Shown: positions 17,551-26,450, counted from the first letter of the stretch. The stretch: DNA of 64,000 nucleotides from Anaeromyxobacter paludicola (GCF_023169965.1 NZ_AP025592.1:2108001-2172000), one strand, 5' to 3'. Program-made: numbers and translations. The notes: generated from the sequence alone by a model not told the origin.

Positions 17551-18255
17551 ATGCCGAAGAGAGAGCGCGTCGCGCTCGTCACCGGGGCCGGGGTCCGCGT
17601 CGGGCGCGTCATCGCGCAGGAGCTCTCGCGCGCCGGGTACACGGTGGCGGCCCACTACCACCGCCACCGCCCGCCGCGCGGGCTCGCGGCCTTCGCCGCC
17701 GACCTCTCCACGCCGGAGGGGCCGGCGGCGCTGGCCCGCGCCTTCCGCGCCCGCTTCTCCCGCCTCGACCTCCTCGTCAACAGCGCCGCCGGGTTCGAGC
17801 CGGCGCCCCTCGCCCGGCTCGACGCCGAGGGGTTCGACGCGCAGATGGACCTGAACGCCCGCGCGCCGCTCCTCCTCGCCCGGGCGCTCCTCCCCCTCCT
17901 CGGGCGGGCCCGCGGCTCGATCGTGAACGTGCTCGACGTGGGCGGCGCCTTCGTCCCCTGGAAGGGCTTCGCCGCCTACGTGAGCTCGAAGGCGGCCCTG
18001 GCGCGCGCGACCGAGTGCCTGGCGCTCGAGCTGGCGCCCCGGATCCGGGTGAACGGGGTCGCCCCCGGCACCGTGCTCTGGCCGGAGGAGTACCCGGCGT
18101 CCCTGCGGCGCGAGCTCACCCGCCGCATCCCCCTGCGCCGGGCCGGCCGGCCGGAGGACGTGGCCCAGGCCGTCCGCTACCTGGCCGAGGCGCCGTACGT
18201 CACCGGGGCGATCCTGCCCGTGGACGGCGGGCGCCGCCTCTTCGGCCGCGGCTGA
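17551..18255 (+). CDS. SDR-family oxidoreductase, pteridine-reductase-like
   Basis: A 234-residue short-chain dehydrogenase. The nucleotide-binding turn is TGAGVRVG; the Arg in this T-G-x-x-x-R-x-G form is typical of pteridine reductases (FolM/PTR1 type) and suggests NADPH use. LVNSAAG corresponds to the NNAG motif, and YVSSKAAL supplies the catalytic Tyr and Lys. The C-terminus PYVTGAILPVDGG is standard for the family. It could reduce dihydropterins, but substrate assignment within SDRs is unreliable. It follows the protease gene by 45 nt, with no functional link apparent. Confidence 0.85.
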   Translation: MPKRERVALVTGAGVRVGRVIAQELSRAGYTVAAHYHRHRPPRGLAAFAADLSTPEGPAALARAFRARFSRLDLLVNSAAGFEPAPLARLDAEGFDAQMDLNARAPLLLARALLPLLGRARGSIVNVLDVGGAFVPWKGFAAYVSSKAALARATECLALELAPRIRVNGVAPGTVLWPEEYPASLRRELTRRIPLRRAGRPEDVAQAVRYLAEAPYVTGAILPVDGGRRLFGRG

Positions 18256-18289
18256 CGGGGCGCCCGCCAGGGCCCCGGTGCACGACGGA

Positions 18290-18318
18290 TTGAAGGCGCC
18301 CGGGCCCGCTGTTACACT
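18290..18318 (+). promoter_or_regulatory. Sigma-70-type promoter of the Fe-S carrier gene
   Basis: TTGAAG (18290-18295), a 17-bp spacer, then TACACT (18313-18318). Each hexamer matches four of six consensus positions. Transcription would begin near 18325, giving a leader of about 45 nt with the AGGAG and GGAG ribosome sites before the ATG at 18369. Confidence 0.5.
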
Positions 18319-18368
18319 CCTTGGCCGAGATCAACTTACCGACCCGCGAACCAGGAGACGGAGACCCG

Positions 18369-18758
18369 ATGGACGCGACCACCACCACCCCCCAGACCAC
18401 CACCCCGCCCGTGGCGCCGCCCGCCGAGGCCAACTTCATCGTCCTCACCGACAAGGCCGTCGAGATGGTGAAGGCCGCCATGGCCCAGGAGAGCCTCGAC
18501 GGCTACGGCATCCGCGTCGGCGTCGTCGGCGGCGGCTGCTCGGGCTTCCAGTACTCGATGGACTTCGAGAAGGAGCAGAAGGACGGCGACGTGGCGCTCA
18601 CGCAGGACGGGATCACGGTCTTCGTCGACCCGATGAGCGCGATGTACCTGCAGGGCGTGACCGTGGACTACGTGACGGGGCTGCAGGGCGCTGGGTTCAA
18701 GTTCAACAACCCCAACGCCCGCAACACCTGCGGCTGCGGCCAGTCGTTCTCGTACTGA
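18369..18758 (+). CDS. A-type iron-sulfur cluster carrier (ErpA/IscA-like)
   Basis: Carries or inserts Fe-S clusters into apo-proteins. The 129-residue product has a disordered Thr/Pro-rich N-terminus, then the HesB fold with the three conserved cysteines at about 57 (GGGCSGF), 121 and 123 (TCGCGQSF). The ATG at 18369 was chosen because it follows AGGAG/GGAG at proper spacing; a TTG at 18321 would lie before the predicted transcription start. It has its own promoter and a strong terminator, so it is probably monocistronic. The large number of Fe-S proteins in the window (Hox, ferredoxin-like protein) gives it obvious clients, but it is likely general. Confidence 0.92.
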   Translation: MDATTTTPQTTTPPVAPPAEANFIVLTDKAVEMVKAAMAQESLDGYGIRVGVVGGGCSGFQYSMDFEKEQKDGDVALTQDGITVFVDPMSAMYLQGVTVDYVTGLQGAGFKFNNPNARNTCGCGQSFSY

Positions 18759-18805
18759 GAGACGCCCCCTCACCGCACGGGGGCAGGGCCGCGAGACGCC
18801 GCAGG

Positions 18806-18844
18806 GAGCCGGGGGCGAGCACCGCCTCCGGCTCGCTCTTTTTC
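18806..18844 (+). terminator. Strong rho-independent terminator after the Fe-S carrier gene
   Basis: A 12-bp stem (18806-18817 with 18823-18834, one G-U pair) and a 5-nt loop AGCAC, followed by CTCTTTTTC. It lies 48 nt after the stop codon, with a textbook shape and orientation. Confidence 0.85.
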
Positions 18845-18882
18845 GGACCTGCTTTTCTTCACCCCGAGCGGAAGCGGGCCCG

Positions 18883-18888
18883 TATCAT
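18883..18888 (+). promoter_or_regulatory. -10-like hexamer of the MBL hydrolase gene
   Basis: TATCAT, matching five of six consensus positions, ends 6 nt before the ATG at 18895 and just after the terminator at 18806-18844. This implies a separate, leaderless transcript for the hydrolase. No convincing -35 is visible. Confidence 0.45.
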
Positions 18889-18894
18889 CGCGCC

Positions 18895-19539
18895 ATGCTC
18901 GTGGTCCGCTCCGTCGCCGTCGGCCCGTTCGCCGAGAACACCTTCCTCGCCGGGTGCGACCGCACGGGCGAGGCGATCCTGATCGACCCGGGCGGGGAGC
19001 TGCCGCGGGTGCTCGCGCTCCGCGAGCCGGGCGGCTTCTCGGTGAAGCGCATCCTGCTCACGCACGGCCACATCGACCACGTGGCGGGCGCCGCCGAGGC
19101 GGCCGAGGCCACCGGCGCGCCGGTCGAGATCCACCCGGCCGACCTCGACTGGTTCGACGCCATCGAGGACCACGGCGAGATGTTCGGCTTCACCGGGGTG
19201 CGGGCGCCCCCCATCGCCCGCCACCTCGCCGGCGGCGACCGGCTCCAGGTGGGCGACGAGCAGCTCCGGGTGATCCACACGCCGGGGCACACCCGGGGCG
19301 GCTGCTCGCTCTTCTTCGAGGCGGCGCGCGTGCTCTTCACCGGGGACGCGCTCTTCGTGGGCTCGGTCGGCCGGACCGACCTGCCCGGCGGCGACTTCCG
19401 GGTGCTGGCGCGGTCGCTGCGCGAGAAGGTCTTCCCGCTCGGCGACGACGTCCGCTTCTACCCGGGGCACGGCGCGGCCGGGCTGCTCGGCGACGAGCGG
19501 CGCAACAACCCCTTCGTCGGCCAGGGGCGACAGCTGTAG
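18895..19539 (+). CDS. Metallo-beta-lactamase-fold hydrolase, glyoxalase II-like
   Basis: A 214-residue soluble hydrolase of the YcbL/glyoxalase II-like group. Zinc ligands are visible: THGHIDH (His 57, His 59, Asp 61, His 62), IHTPGHTRGG, FTGDALF and YPGHG. The length matches the short bacterial type without the C-terminal helical domain of classical glyoxalase II. It likely hydrolyses a thioester such as S-lactoylglutathione or an analogue. It is separated from the aldehyde dehydrogenase gene by 65 nt, and both could serve aldehyde detoxification. Confidence 0.88.
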   Translation: MLVVRSVAVGPFAENTFLAGCDRTGEAILIDPGGELPRVLALREPGGFSVKRILLTHGHIDHVAGAAEAAEATGAPVEIHPADLDWFDAIEDHGEMFGFTGVRAPPIARHLAGGDRLQVGDEQLRVIHTPGHTRGGCSLFFEAARVLFTGDALFVGSVGRTDLPGGDFRVLARSLREKVFPLGDDVRFYPGHGAAGLLGDERRNNPFVGQGRQL

Positions 19540-19604
19540 CGGCGCTCTCCCGGGCCTTGCCGCGCCCCGCCGGCCTCCTTACCCCCTCTCGCGGGAGGAG
19601 CGCC

Positions 19605-21068
19605 ATGCCGGCACTGAAGCTCCAGCTCGAGACGCAGCTCTTCGTCGGTGGCGAGTTCCGCGCGGCGCGGTCGGGCCGGCGGTTCGCCACCGTGAACCCC
19701 GCCACCGAGGAGGTGGTGGCCGAGATCGCCGAGGGCGGGGCGGACGACGTGGACGAGGCGGTCCGGGCGGCCCGCGCCGCCTTCGAGTCGGGCGACTGGC
19801 CGAAGCTGGGCGGCAAGGAGCGGGGCGAGCTCCTCTGGCGCATGGGCGAGCTCGTGAAGGGGCGCTGGCTCGAGCCGCTCTCCGAGGCGGAGACGGCCGA
19901 CACCGGCAAGACCCTCTTCGACTCGGGGCGGGTCGAGATCCCGCTCGCCGGCGACATCCTCCAGTACTACGCGGGCTGGGCCACCAAGCTCGAGGGGGCC
20001 ACCATCCCGGTCCGCGGGAACGCCTTCGCCTACACGCTGCGCCAGCCGGTGGGCGTGGCGGGGCTCGTGGTGCCGTGGAACTTCCCGCTCCTGCTCGCCT
20101 GCTGGAAGCTCGCCCCCGCGCTCGCGGCCGGCTGCACGGTGGTGCTGAAGCCCTCGTCCCAGACGCCGCTCACGGCGCTGCTCCTCGCGCGCGTGGCCGA
20201 GGAGGCGGGGCTGCCGCCGGGGGTGCTGAACGTGGTGCCGGGGCCCGGCGGCGCGGCCGGCCTGGCGCTGGTGCGCCACCCGGGCGTGGACAAGATCGCC
20301 TTCACCGGCTCGACGGAGGTGGGGCAGGAGGTGATGCGCGCCGCCGCGGGCGGCGTGAAGCGGGTCACGCTGGAGCTCGGCGGGAAGAGCCCCAACCTCG
20401 TCTTCGCCGACGCCCACCTGCGCGCGGCGGCCAAGGGGGCGCTGGGCGGCATCTTCTACAACAAGGGAGAGGTCTGCGCGGCCGGGTCCCGGCTCCTCGT
20501 GGAGCGCTCCGCCTTCGACGAGGTGGCGGGGCTGGTGGTCGAGGGGGCGAAGAAGCTCGTCCTCGGCGATCCGCGGAGGAAGGAGACCCGGCTCGGGCCG
20601 CTCGTCTCGGCGGCGCAGCGCGAGAAGGTGCTCTCGTACGTGAAGGCGGGGCACGAGGAGGGCGCCCCCATCCTCTGCGGCGGCGGGGCGGCGAGCGTGG
20701 AGGGCAAGGGGTTCTACGTGCAGCCCACCGTGCTCGGGCCCGTGCGGAACGACTCCCGCCTCGCGCGCGAGGAGGTGTTCGGCCCGGTGCTGGCCGTCGT
20801 CCCGTTCGACGACGAGGCGGACGCGATCCGGCTCGCGAACGAGACCGCGTACGGCCTCGCCGCGGGCGTCTGGACCGCCGACGTGAAGCGGGCCCACCGC
20901 GTCGCGAGGGCCCTGCGCGCCGGCACCGTCTGGGTGAACACCTACAACCTCTACGACCCCGCCCTCCCCTTCGGCGGCGTGAAGCAGTCCGGCTTCGGCC
21001 GGGAGCTCGGGGAGGCGGGGCTCGAGGCCTACACCGAGACGAAGAGCGTCTGGGTGGACCTCGGGTAA
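19605..21068 (+). CDS. NAD(P)-dependent aldehyde dehydrogenase
   Basis: A 487-residue aldehyde dehydrogenase that oxidises an aldehyde to the acid. The catalytic Cys is about 291 (GEVCAAGS), the general base Glu about 257 (LELGGKSP), and Asn about 159 is in PWNFPLL. The cofactor motif FTGSTEVG is present. A good GGGAGGAG ribosome site precedes the ATG. It is most like the broad-specificity betaine/phenylacetaldehyde dehydrogenase group; the exact substrate is not readable. It is convergent with fabI. Confidence 0.92.
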   Translation: MPALKLQLETQLFVGGEFRAARSGRRFATVNPATEEVVAEIAEGGADDVDEAVRAARAAFESGDWPKLGGKERGELLWRMGELVKGRWLEPLSEAETADTGKTLFDSGRVEIPLAGDILQYYAGWATKLEGATIPVRGNAFAYTLRQPVGVAGLVVPWNFPLLLACWKLAPALAAGCTVVLKPSSQTPLTALLLARVAEEAGLPPGVLNVVPGPGGAAGLALVRHPGVDKIAFTGSTEVGQEVMRAAAGGVKRVTLELGGKSPNLVFADAHLRAAAKGALGGIFYNKGEVCAAGSRLLVERSAFDEVAGLVVEGAKKLVLGDPRRKETRLGPLVSAAQREKVLSYVKAGHEEGAPILCGGGAASVEGKGFYVQPTVLGPVRNDSRLAREEVFGPVLAVVPFDDEADAIRLANETAYGLAAGVWTADVKRAHRVARALRAGTVWVNTYNLYDPALPFGGVKQSGFGRELGEAGLEAYTETKSVWVDLG

Positions 21069-21123
21069 AGGACAAGGCGCAGGAGCCCGCCCGAGATCGG
21101 CCGGGATCGCGCGCCGAGAGGCG

Positions 21124-21909
21124 CTACTCCATCGCGACGACGCCCACGATGTTCTGCCCGGCGTCCACGTGGAGCACCTCGCCGGTCACGCTCGAGGCGA
21201 GGTCCGAGCAGAGGTAGAGCGCCGCCTTGCCGCAGTCCGACTGGTCGATGTTGCGGCGGAGCGGGGTGCGGCTGGCGTTCTCGGCCAGCATGGTGCGCAT
21301 CCCCTTGATGCCGGCGGCGGCCAGCGTCTTGAGCGGGCCGGCGCTGATGGCGTTCACGCGGATGCCGTCCTGCCCGAGGTCGAAGGCGAGGTAGCGGACC
21401 GACGCCTCGAGCGCGGCCTTGGCGACGCCCATGACGTTGTAGTTCGAGACCACCTTCTCGGCGCCGTAGTACGAGAGCGTGAGGACGTTGGCGCCCTCGC
21501 GCAGCATGGGCCGGGCCGCCCGGGTGAGCCCGATGAGCGAGTAGGCCGAGACGTCGAGCGCGATGCGGAACACGTCGCGGCTCGTCACCTCGGTGAACCG
21601 CCCCTCGAGCGCCTCGCGCGGCGCGAAGCCGATCGAGTGCACGAGGACGTCGAAGCCCTCCGGCCAGACCTGCTTCAGCTGGGCGAAGGTGCGGTCGATG
21701 TCCTCGTCCTTGGAGACGTCGCAGTCGAGGATGGCGGCCGCGCCGATGCCCTCGGCGAGCGGGCGCACCCGCTTCTCCATTCCCTCGCCCGGGTAGGTGA
21801 AGGCGAGCTCCGCCCCCTCCGCCTGGAAGGCCTGGGCGATGGCCCAGGCGATGCTGCGATCGTTGGCGACCCCCGTGACGAGGGCGCGCTTACCGCTCAT
21901 GAGACCCAT
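21124..21909 (-). CDS. fabI: Enoyl-ACP reductase (NADH), FabI
   Basis: Catalyses the last reduction of each fatty-acid elongation cycle. The 261-residue protein has the FabI-specific cofactor motif TGVANDRSIAWAIA and the Y-x6-K active site (Tyr about 157, Lys about 164, in SNYNVMGVAKA). The C-terminal VTGEVLHVDAG motif is also present. The first ATG at 21909 follows GGGAAG at 7 nt; a second ATG three codons later is possible. It starts 3 nt after the stop of the TPR gene, so the two are co-transcribed. It is the presumed target for triclosan-type inhibitors. Confidence 0.96.
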   Translation of the reverse strand: MGLMSGKRALVTGVANDRSIAWAIAQAFQAEGAELAFTYPGEGMEKRVRPLAEGIGAAAILDCDVSKDEDIDRTFAQLKQVWPEGFDVLVHSIGFAPREALEGRFTEVTSRDVFRIALDVSAYSLIGLTRAARPMLREGANVLTLSYYGAEKVVSNYNVMGVAKAALEASVRYLAFDLGQDGIRVNAISAGPLKTLAAAGIKGMRTMLAENASRTPLRRNIDQSDCGKAALYLCSDLASSVTGEVLHVDAGQNIVGVVAME

Positions 21910-21912
21910 CGG

Positions 21913-22242
21913 CTACTTCCCTTCCGTTCGCAGCGCGTCGAGCGCCTGGGACAGCTCGCTGCGCGCGTGTTCGTCGTGAGCGCGGGCGGCGGCGGCGACT
22001 CCCGCCTCGTACGTCCGCGCGGCTTCCTCGCGCCGCGAGAGCGACTCGAGCACCTGGCCGAGCATGAGGTAGCTCGGGACGTACTCGGGCGCGCGGCGCA
22101 CCAGCTCCTCGAGCTCCCGCGCGGCGTCGTCCGCCCGGCCCAGGGACCGCAGGCCCATCGCGAACGCGTAGCGCGCGAACGGGTCGTCGGGCTTCTGCTC
22201 CAGGAACCTCTGGAGCTGGGCGAGGCGCTGCTCGGGAGTCAC
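21913..22242 (-). CDS. Small TPR-repeat protein
   Basis: A 109-residue soluble protein with about two and a half tetratricopeptide repeats (for example PFARYAFAMGLRSLGRADDAARELEEL and PSYLMLGQVLESLSRREEA). It starts at a GTG 9 nt after a TATTAG -10-like hexamer. It lies directly upstream of fabI with a 3-nt gap, so the two share an operon. It probably mediates protein-protein contact; a specific link to fatty-acid synthesis is not shown. Confidence 0.8.
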   Translation of the reverse strand: MTPEQRLAQLQRFLEQKPDDPFARYAFAMGLRSLGRADDAARELEELVRRAPEYVPSYLMLGQVLESLSRREEAARTYEAGVAAAARAHDEHARSELSQALDALRTEGK

Positions 22243-22251
22243 CCGCGTCTT

Positions 22252-22257
22252 CTAATA
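22252..22257 (-). promoter_or_regulatory. -10-like hexamer of the TPR-fabI operon
   Basis: TATTAG on the minus strand lies 9 nt before the GTG start at 22242, so the mRNA would have little or no leader. It lies in the 93-bp divergent gap shared with mobA, whose own candidate -10 (TAGACC, 22323-22328) ends 7 nt before the ATG at 22336. Confidence 0.35.
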
Positions 22258-22335
22258 CATCGCGGCGCGCCGTCAAAGCGCCGAGCGCCGCTCCCGCCCG
22301 GGCGAGACGCGCCGCGGCGTGGTAGACCGGGGCGC

Positions 22336-22941
22336 ATGACGGGGCTCATCGAGGGCGCGAGCGGCGCGCTCGTCGCCGGCGGGCGCGGCACCCGGCTGGG
22401 CGGCGCGGCCAAGGGACTGCTCCGGATCGACGGCCAGCCCATCGTGGCCCGCAGCCTGGCGCTGCTGCGCCGGCTCTTCGACGAGGCGCTGGTCGTCGCC
22501 AACGACCCCGCCCCCTACCTGCCCTTCGGCGCGCCGGTGATCCCGGACGTCGTCGCCGGGAAGGGCGCGCCGGGCGGCGTCCACGCCGCGCTGCGCGCCG
22601 CGAGCGCGGAGTGGGTGTTCGTCGCCGCCTGCGACATGCCCTTCGTCTCGGAGGCCGGCATCCGGCTCCTGGCCGCGCGCCGGGCCGGCGCCCCGGCGGT
22701 GGTGGTCCGGTTCGGCGGGCGGCTCGAGCCGCTCCACGCCTTCTGGTCGAAGGCCTGCCTCCCCGTGCTCGAGGCGGAGCTCGCGCGCGACGAGGTGCCC
22801 GGGCTGCAGCGGCTCGCCGTCGCCTGCGGGGCGGCCGTCGTGGAGGAGGAGGCGTGGCGGGCGGTGGATCCGCTCGGCCGCGCCTTCGAGAACGCCAACA
22901 CCCCGGACGACCTCGTCCGGCTCGGGCTCGAGCGCCCCTGA
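22336..22941 (+). CDS. mobA: Molybdenum cofactor guanylyltransferase
   Basis: Attaches GMP to molybdopterin to form the bis-MGD precursor used by DMSO-reductase-family enzymes. The 201-residue protein has the nucleotidyltransferase signature AGGRGTRLGG-x3-KGL (about 14-28), CDMPFVS for metal binding and the C-terminal NANTPDDL. The length is standard. No other Mo-cofactor gene is adjacent. The product implies the organism has molybdo- or tungsto-enzymes, consistent with anaerobic respiration. Confidence 0.9.
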   Translation: MTGLIEGASGALVAGGRGTRLGGAAKGLLRIDGQPIVARSLALLRRLFDEALVVANDPAPYLPFGAPVIPDVVAGKGAPGGVHAALRAASAEWVFVAACDMPFVSEAGIRLLAARRAGAPAVVVRFGGRLEPLHAFWSKACLPVLEAELARDEVPGLQRLAVACGAAVVEEEAWRAVDPLGRAFENANTPDDLVRLGLERP

Positions 22942-23028
22942 GCGGAGGCGCGGGTTTCGCCCACCGGCCCCGCGGCGCGCGGGACGGCGCCGGCGCGGCG
23001 GGGCTTCAGGGCCGGGCGATTCCAGGCG

Positions 23029-24210
23029 ATGATGCGACCCTCCATGCCCCGCCTCCTCGCCCTCCTGCTCCTCCTCGCGCTGGCCCTCCCCGCCGCGGCC
23101 GGCGACCGGCGCGACCTCGCGGCCCCCCTCGGCCTCGGCACCGACGGCACCATCCGCGAGCTCTTCCTCGACATGCCCATCGCCGACGCCCGGGCGCCCC
23201 GCGCCGGGCTCGACGTGCGCTGGTCGATGGCCAACGACTGGAGCGCGCCCACCTACGCGGCCTCCGGCGCGAAGCTCGTCGAGATCCAGACCGACGAGCA
23301 GTCGGACTCGCTCACCTTGTCGCTCCGGGCGCCCTGGTCCCGCCTGCTCGGGCCCGGTCCGGTGGTCTCGGGCCGGCCGCTCTTCGACCGGCTCTCCACC
23401 ACGCTCGACTGGCGCGTCACCCAGCACTGGGGCGGCTGGAGCGACGGGACCATCGAGTGGTGGCACGGGTTCGCCGGCTTCTACAACTTCGAGCGGAACC
23501 AGTACCCGCGGAACGCGGTGCACGTCACCCTGGGCGAGGTCGGAGGCAAGCAGACCCTCGACCTGCGCTCGGCGCAGGTCTCCTTCGGCGACCTCGCCGT
23601 CCGCACGCAGTACCTGCTCGCCGACGGCGGCGCGCCGCTCGTGCCGGGGCAGGGGCCGGACGCGACGCGCTGGGGCCTCTCGGCGCGGCTCGACCTGAAG
23701 GCGCCGGTGGGCCGGCTCTCGAACCTGGGCGGCTCGGGCGGCTTCGACGCCGGGGTGGGCCTCCTCGGCACCTACGAGCTCACCTCGTTCCTGGTGGCCC
23801 ACGCCATGGCGAGCGGCCAGTGGTGGTCGGGCTTCGCCGGCGAGCAGCCCCTGCAGCCGCTGAACTTCCACTGGACCGCCGAGGTCTCGCTGGCGCTCCT
23901 CCTCGGACCGGTGGCGCTGGTGGTCGAGGACCGCGTGGTCTCCGCCATGTTCGACGACGGCGGCTGGACGCGGGTGAACCCGCTGCCGCTCGCGCCGGGC
24001 CAGTCCCCGCCGAGCCTCGCCGCGTCGGCCTGGGCCGCCACCTTCCGCGCCCAGAACGGCATCACCGGCGGGCTGCGCTGGGGCCGGTTCACCGTCTGGT
24101 TCGCCGAGGACTGGACGCCCGGCTCGAACCCCACCGGCGTCTACAAGTGGTTCTACGACTCGAACGCGCCCGACGTGGAGATCGGGCTCGGCTACTCGCA
24201 GCCGCTGTAG
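23029..24210 (+). CDS. Exported beta-barrel-like protein, DUF3187-like
   Basis: A 393-residue protein with a clear Sec signal (MPRLLALLLLLALALPAAAG). The mature part has alternating aromatic and polar segments such as WSMANDWSA, IEWWHGFAGFYNFERNQYPRN and GLRWGRFTVWFAEDW, and ends in a -GYSQPL strand. This looks like an outer-membrane barrel and recalls the DUF3187 family; that assignment is from memory of the pattern and is uncertain. Two in-frame ATGs (23029, 23044) are possible starts. It is convergent with the chemosensory operon, 32 bp apart. Confidence 0.65.
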   Translation: MMRPSMPRLLALLLLLALALPAAAGDRRDLAAPLGLGTDGTIRELFLDMPIADARAPRAGLDVRWSMANDWSAPTYAASGAKLVEIQTDEQSDSLTLSLRAPWSRLLGPGPVVSGRPLFDRLSTTLDWRVTQHWGGWSDGTIEWWHGFAGFYNFERNQYPRNAVHVTLGEVGGKQTLDLRSAQVSFGDLAVRTQYLLADGGAPLVPGQGPDATRWGLSARLDLKAPVGRLSNLGGSGGFDAGVGLLGTYELTSFLVAHAMASGQWWSGFAGEQPLQPLNFHWTAEVSLALLLGPVALVVEDRVVSAMFDDGGWTRVNPLPLAPGQSPPSLAASAWAATFRAQNGITGGLRWGRFTVWFAEDWTPGSNPTGVYKWFYDSNAPDVEIGLGYSQPL

Positions 24211-24242
24211 CCCGCACGCGACGGCGCCGCGCCGCGCGCTCG

Positions 24243-26450
24243 TCAGGGCCGGCCGGCGCCCTCGCGCCGCGGGAGCGCGACGGTGAAGGTGGTCCCCCGC
24301 CCCTCCTCCGACTCGAGCGAGACCTCGCCCCCGTGGCCGCGGACGATCTCGCGGACGATGTAGAGCCCGAGCCCCACCCCGCCGCGCGGGTTCCCCTGCG
24401 CGTCGCCGCGCCGGAAGGGGGCGAAGATCTGCTCCTTCAGCCAGGGCTCGATCGGCGGCCCCTCGTTGTGCACCGAGAGGGTGACGCGCTCCGCGTCGCC
24501 GGCCCGCGTCACCGTCGCCGGGGTGCCCTCCGGGCTGTAGCGCAGCGCGTTCCCGAGCAGGTTGGCGAGCACCTGCTGGATCCGGCCGGCGTCCCACTCG
24601 CCGCGGCCGTCGCCCACCGGGACGAAGCGGATCTCCCGGCCCGGGTGCGCCGCCTTGATCTCCTGGATCACCTCGCGGCAGAGGTCGTCGAGATCGGCGG
24701 TGGAGGGGAAGACCGGGATGCCCTGGCCGAGCCGCGCCTGCGAGTAGTCGAGCAGGTCGGTGATGAGCCTTCGCATGCGGGCCCCCGCGCTCGAGATCCG
24801 CTCCAGCACCCGGCGGTGGTCGCCGGAGAGCGCCGGGTCGCGCAGGAGGAGGCCGGCCGAGGCGGCCACCACGGTGAGCGGGGTGCGCAGGTCGTGGCCC
24901 ACGATGCCGATGAGGTGCGCCTGCACCTCCTGCGCGCGCCGCCGGTCGGTGACGTCGCGCAGGTGGGCCGTGAGGCCGCCCTCGTGCGAGAAGGCCCGCA
25001 CCTCGAACCAGCGCTCGTCCGGCCAGCGCAGCTCGAAGGTGGCCGGCTCCCGGCCGGCGGCGACCCGCCGCAGCTCCGCCGCCGCCTCGTCGGCCGCGAG
25101 CCACGGGAGCGCCGACCAGAGCTCCTGGCCGAGCAGGTCGGCGCGCCGCGCCCCGAGCAGCTCCTCGAGCGCGTGGTTCACGTAGACGAAGCGCCAGGCG
25201 CGGTCCACGGCGAAGAAGGCGTCGGTGATGCTCTCGAGCACCGCGGCGTTCCGGGCGAACGCCTCCCGGCTGCGGTCCTCGTCCTCGAGCTGCTTGCGGC
25301 GGAGCTGGGCGCGCACCCGGGCGCGCAGGAGCTCGAGCCCGGCGGCGGTCGAGACGTAGTCGTCGGCGCCGGCGTCCACCGCCGCGGCCAGCCGCTCGCC
25401 CTCGGGCGCCTCCCCGAACACCAGCAGCGGCACCTGCCGCCGCTCGGGGCCGTCGCGGAGGGCGCGGCAGGCCTCCATGGCCCGCCCGAGCCCGCCGGTC
25501 CCGTCCACCAGGACCGCGTCCACCCGGTCCACGGCCAGGAGCGCGAGGGCCTCCGCCGCGGAGGAGGCGGCGGCCACGTCGTGCCCCTCCTGGCGCAGCA
25601 GCTCCGCCACCGGCTCGGGGGGCGCCCGCCCCGGCCCGACCAGGAGGACGCGCCGCGGCGAGAGGAAGGCCGGCCCGCGCGCCGCGCCGGTCGCCCCGCC
25701 GCGGAGGAGCGCGAGGAGGCGGGCCAGCACCACCGCCCTCCCCTCCTCGTCCTTGCGCACGTAGGCGTCGGCGCCGGCGTCGAGCGCCCCCAGCTCCCCG
25801 ATGGCGCCGGAGGCGGTGAGGAGGATGCAGGGCGTGGCGCGCAGGGCCGGATCGGCCCGGAGCTGCCGCACGAAGGAGGCGCCGTCCATGCCCGGCATCA
25901 CGCCGTCCACCACCACGGCGCGGGGGCGGCGCCCCGCCGCCACCCGGAGCCCCTCCTCGCCGGAGCCGGCGGTGACCACGTCGAGCCCGGCCCCCTCGAT
26001 GAGCTCGCGGAGCTGCTCCCGCGCGGTCAGGCTGTCGTCGACCACCAGCACCGGCGCGGCGCCCTCGGGCGCCTCGTCCGGCCGGGCCCGGCGGACCAGC
26101 TCGCGCGCCCGCGCCACCAGCTGCTCGACGGCGTAGGGCTTCCCGACGTACTCGTCGGCGCCGGTGCGCAGCCCGCGGACGCGCTGCGCCACCGCCGCCT
26201 CGGAGGAGAGGAGCATCACCGGCGTGGCGGCGTGCTCGGGCGAGCGCCGCAGCTCGGCGAGCAGGTCGACCCCGTCGCCGTCGGGCAGGAGCACGTCGAG
26301 CACGACGAGGTCCGTCGGCCCGCGCCGCAGCGCCTCGCGCGCGCACGCGAGGTCGGCGCAGAGCTCGGTGCCGAACCCGGCCCCCTCGAGCGCCTCCTGC
26401 AGGTCCATCCGGACCGTGAGGCTGTCGTCCACCACGAGGACCCGGATCAC
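24243..26450 (-). CDS. Triple-receiver PAS histidine kinase, last gene of the Wsp-like operon
   Basis: A 735-residue soluble hybrid kinase. REC1 (phospho-Asp about 52) and REC2 (about 182) are complete. REC3 (about 265-380) has VDG at the phosphorylation position but lacks the acidic pair (VLLVGPG instead of VDD) and the usual Lys, so it is probably a pseudo-receiver. A PAS domain (about 395-505) leads to HisKA with His about 519 (GIVGHDLRTPL) and an HATPase domain (about 620-730, GGVGLGLYIVREI). The GTG at 26450 overlaps the cheB stop as GTGA. It takes the place that a diguanylate cyclase (WspR) holds in Wsp operons, so CheA phosphate probably feeds REC1/REC2 and modulates this kinase. Its downstream target is unknown. 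Confidence 0.92.
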   Translation of the reverse strand: MIRVLVVDDSLTVRMDLQEALEGAGFGTELCADLACAREALRRGPTDLVVLDVLLPDGDGVDLLAELRRSPEHAATPVMLLSSEAAVAQRVRGLRTGADEYVGKPYAVEQLVARARELVRRARPDEAPEGAAPVLVVDDSLTAREQLRELIEGAGLDVVTAGSGEEGLRVAAGRRPRAVVVDGVMPGMDGASFVRQLRADPALRATPCILLTASGAIGELGALDAGADAYVRKDEEGRAVVLARLLALLRGGATGAARGPAFLSPRRVLLVGPGRAPPEPVAELLRQEGHDVAAASSAAEALALLAVDRVDAVLVDGTGGLGRAMEACRALRDGPERRQVPLLVFGEAPEGERLAAAVDAGADDYVSTAAGLELLRARVRAQLRRKQLEDEDRSREAFARNAAVLESITDAFFAVDRAWRFVYVNHALEELLGARRADLLGQELWSALPWLAADEAAAELRRVAAGREPATFELRWPDERWFEVRAFSHEGGLTAHLRDVTDRRRAQEVQAHLIGIVGHDLRTPLTVVAASAGLLLRDPALSGDHRRVLERISSAGARMRRLITDLLDYSQARLGQGIPVFPSTADLDDLCREVIQEIKAAHPGREIRFVPVGDGRGEWDAGRIQQVLANLLGNALRYSPEGTPATVTRAGDAERVTLSVHNEGPPIEPWLKEQIFAPFRRGDAQGNPRGGVGLGLYIVREIVRGHGGEVSLESEEGRGTTFTVALPRREGAGRP

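Noticed and set aside
22273-26346. Very long minus-strand frame across mobA and the DUF3187-like gene
   Set aside because: Arg/Pro/Gly-rich shadow; recognisable MobA and an exported protein are on the opposite strand.
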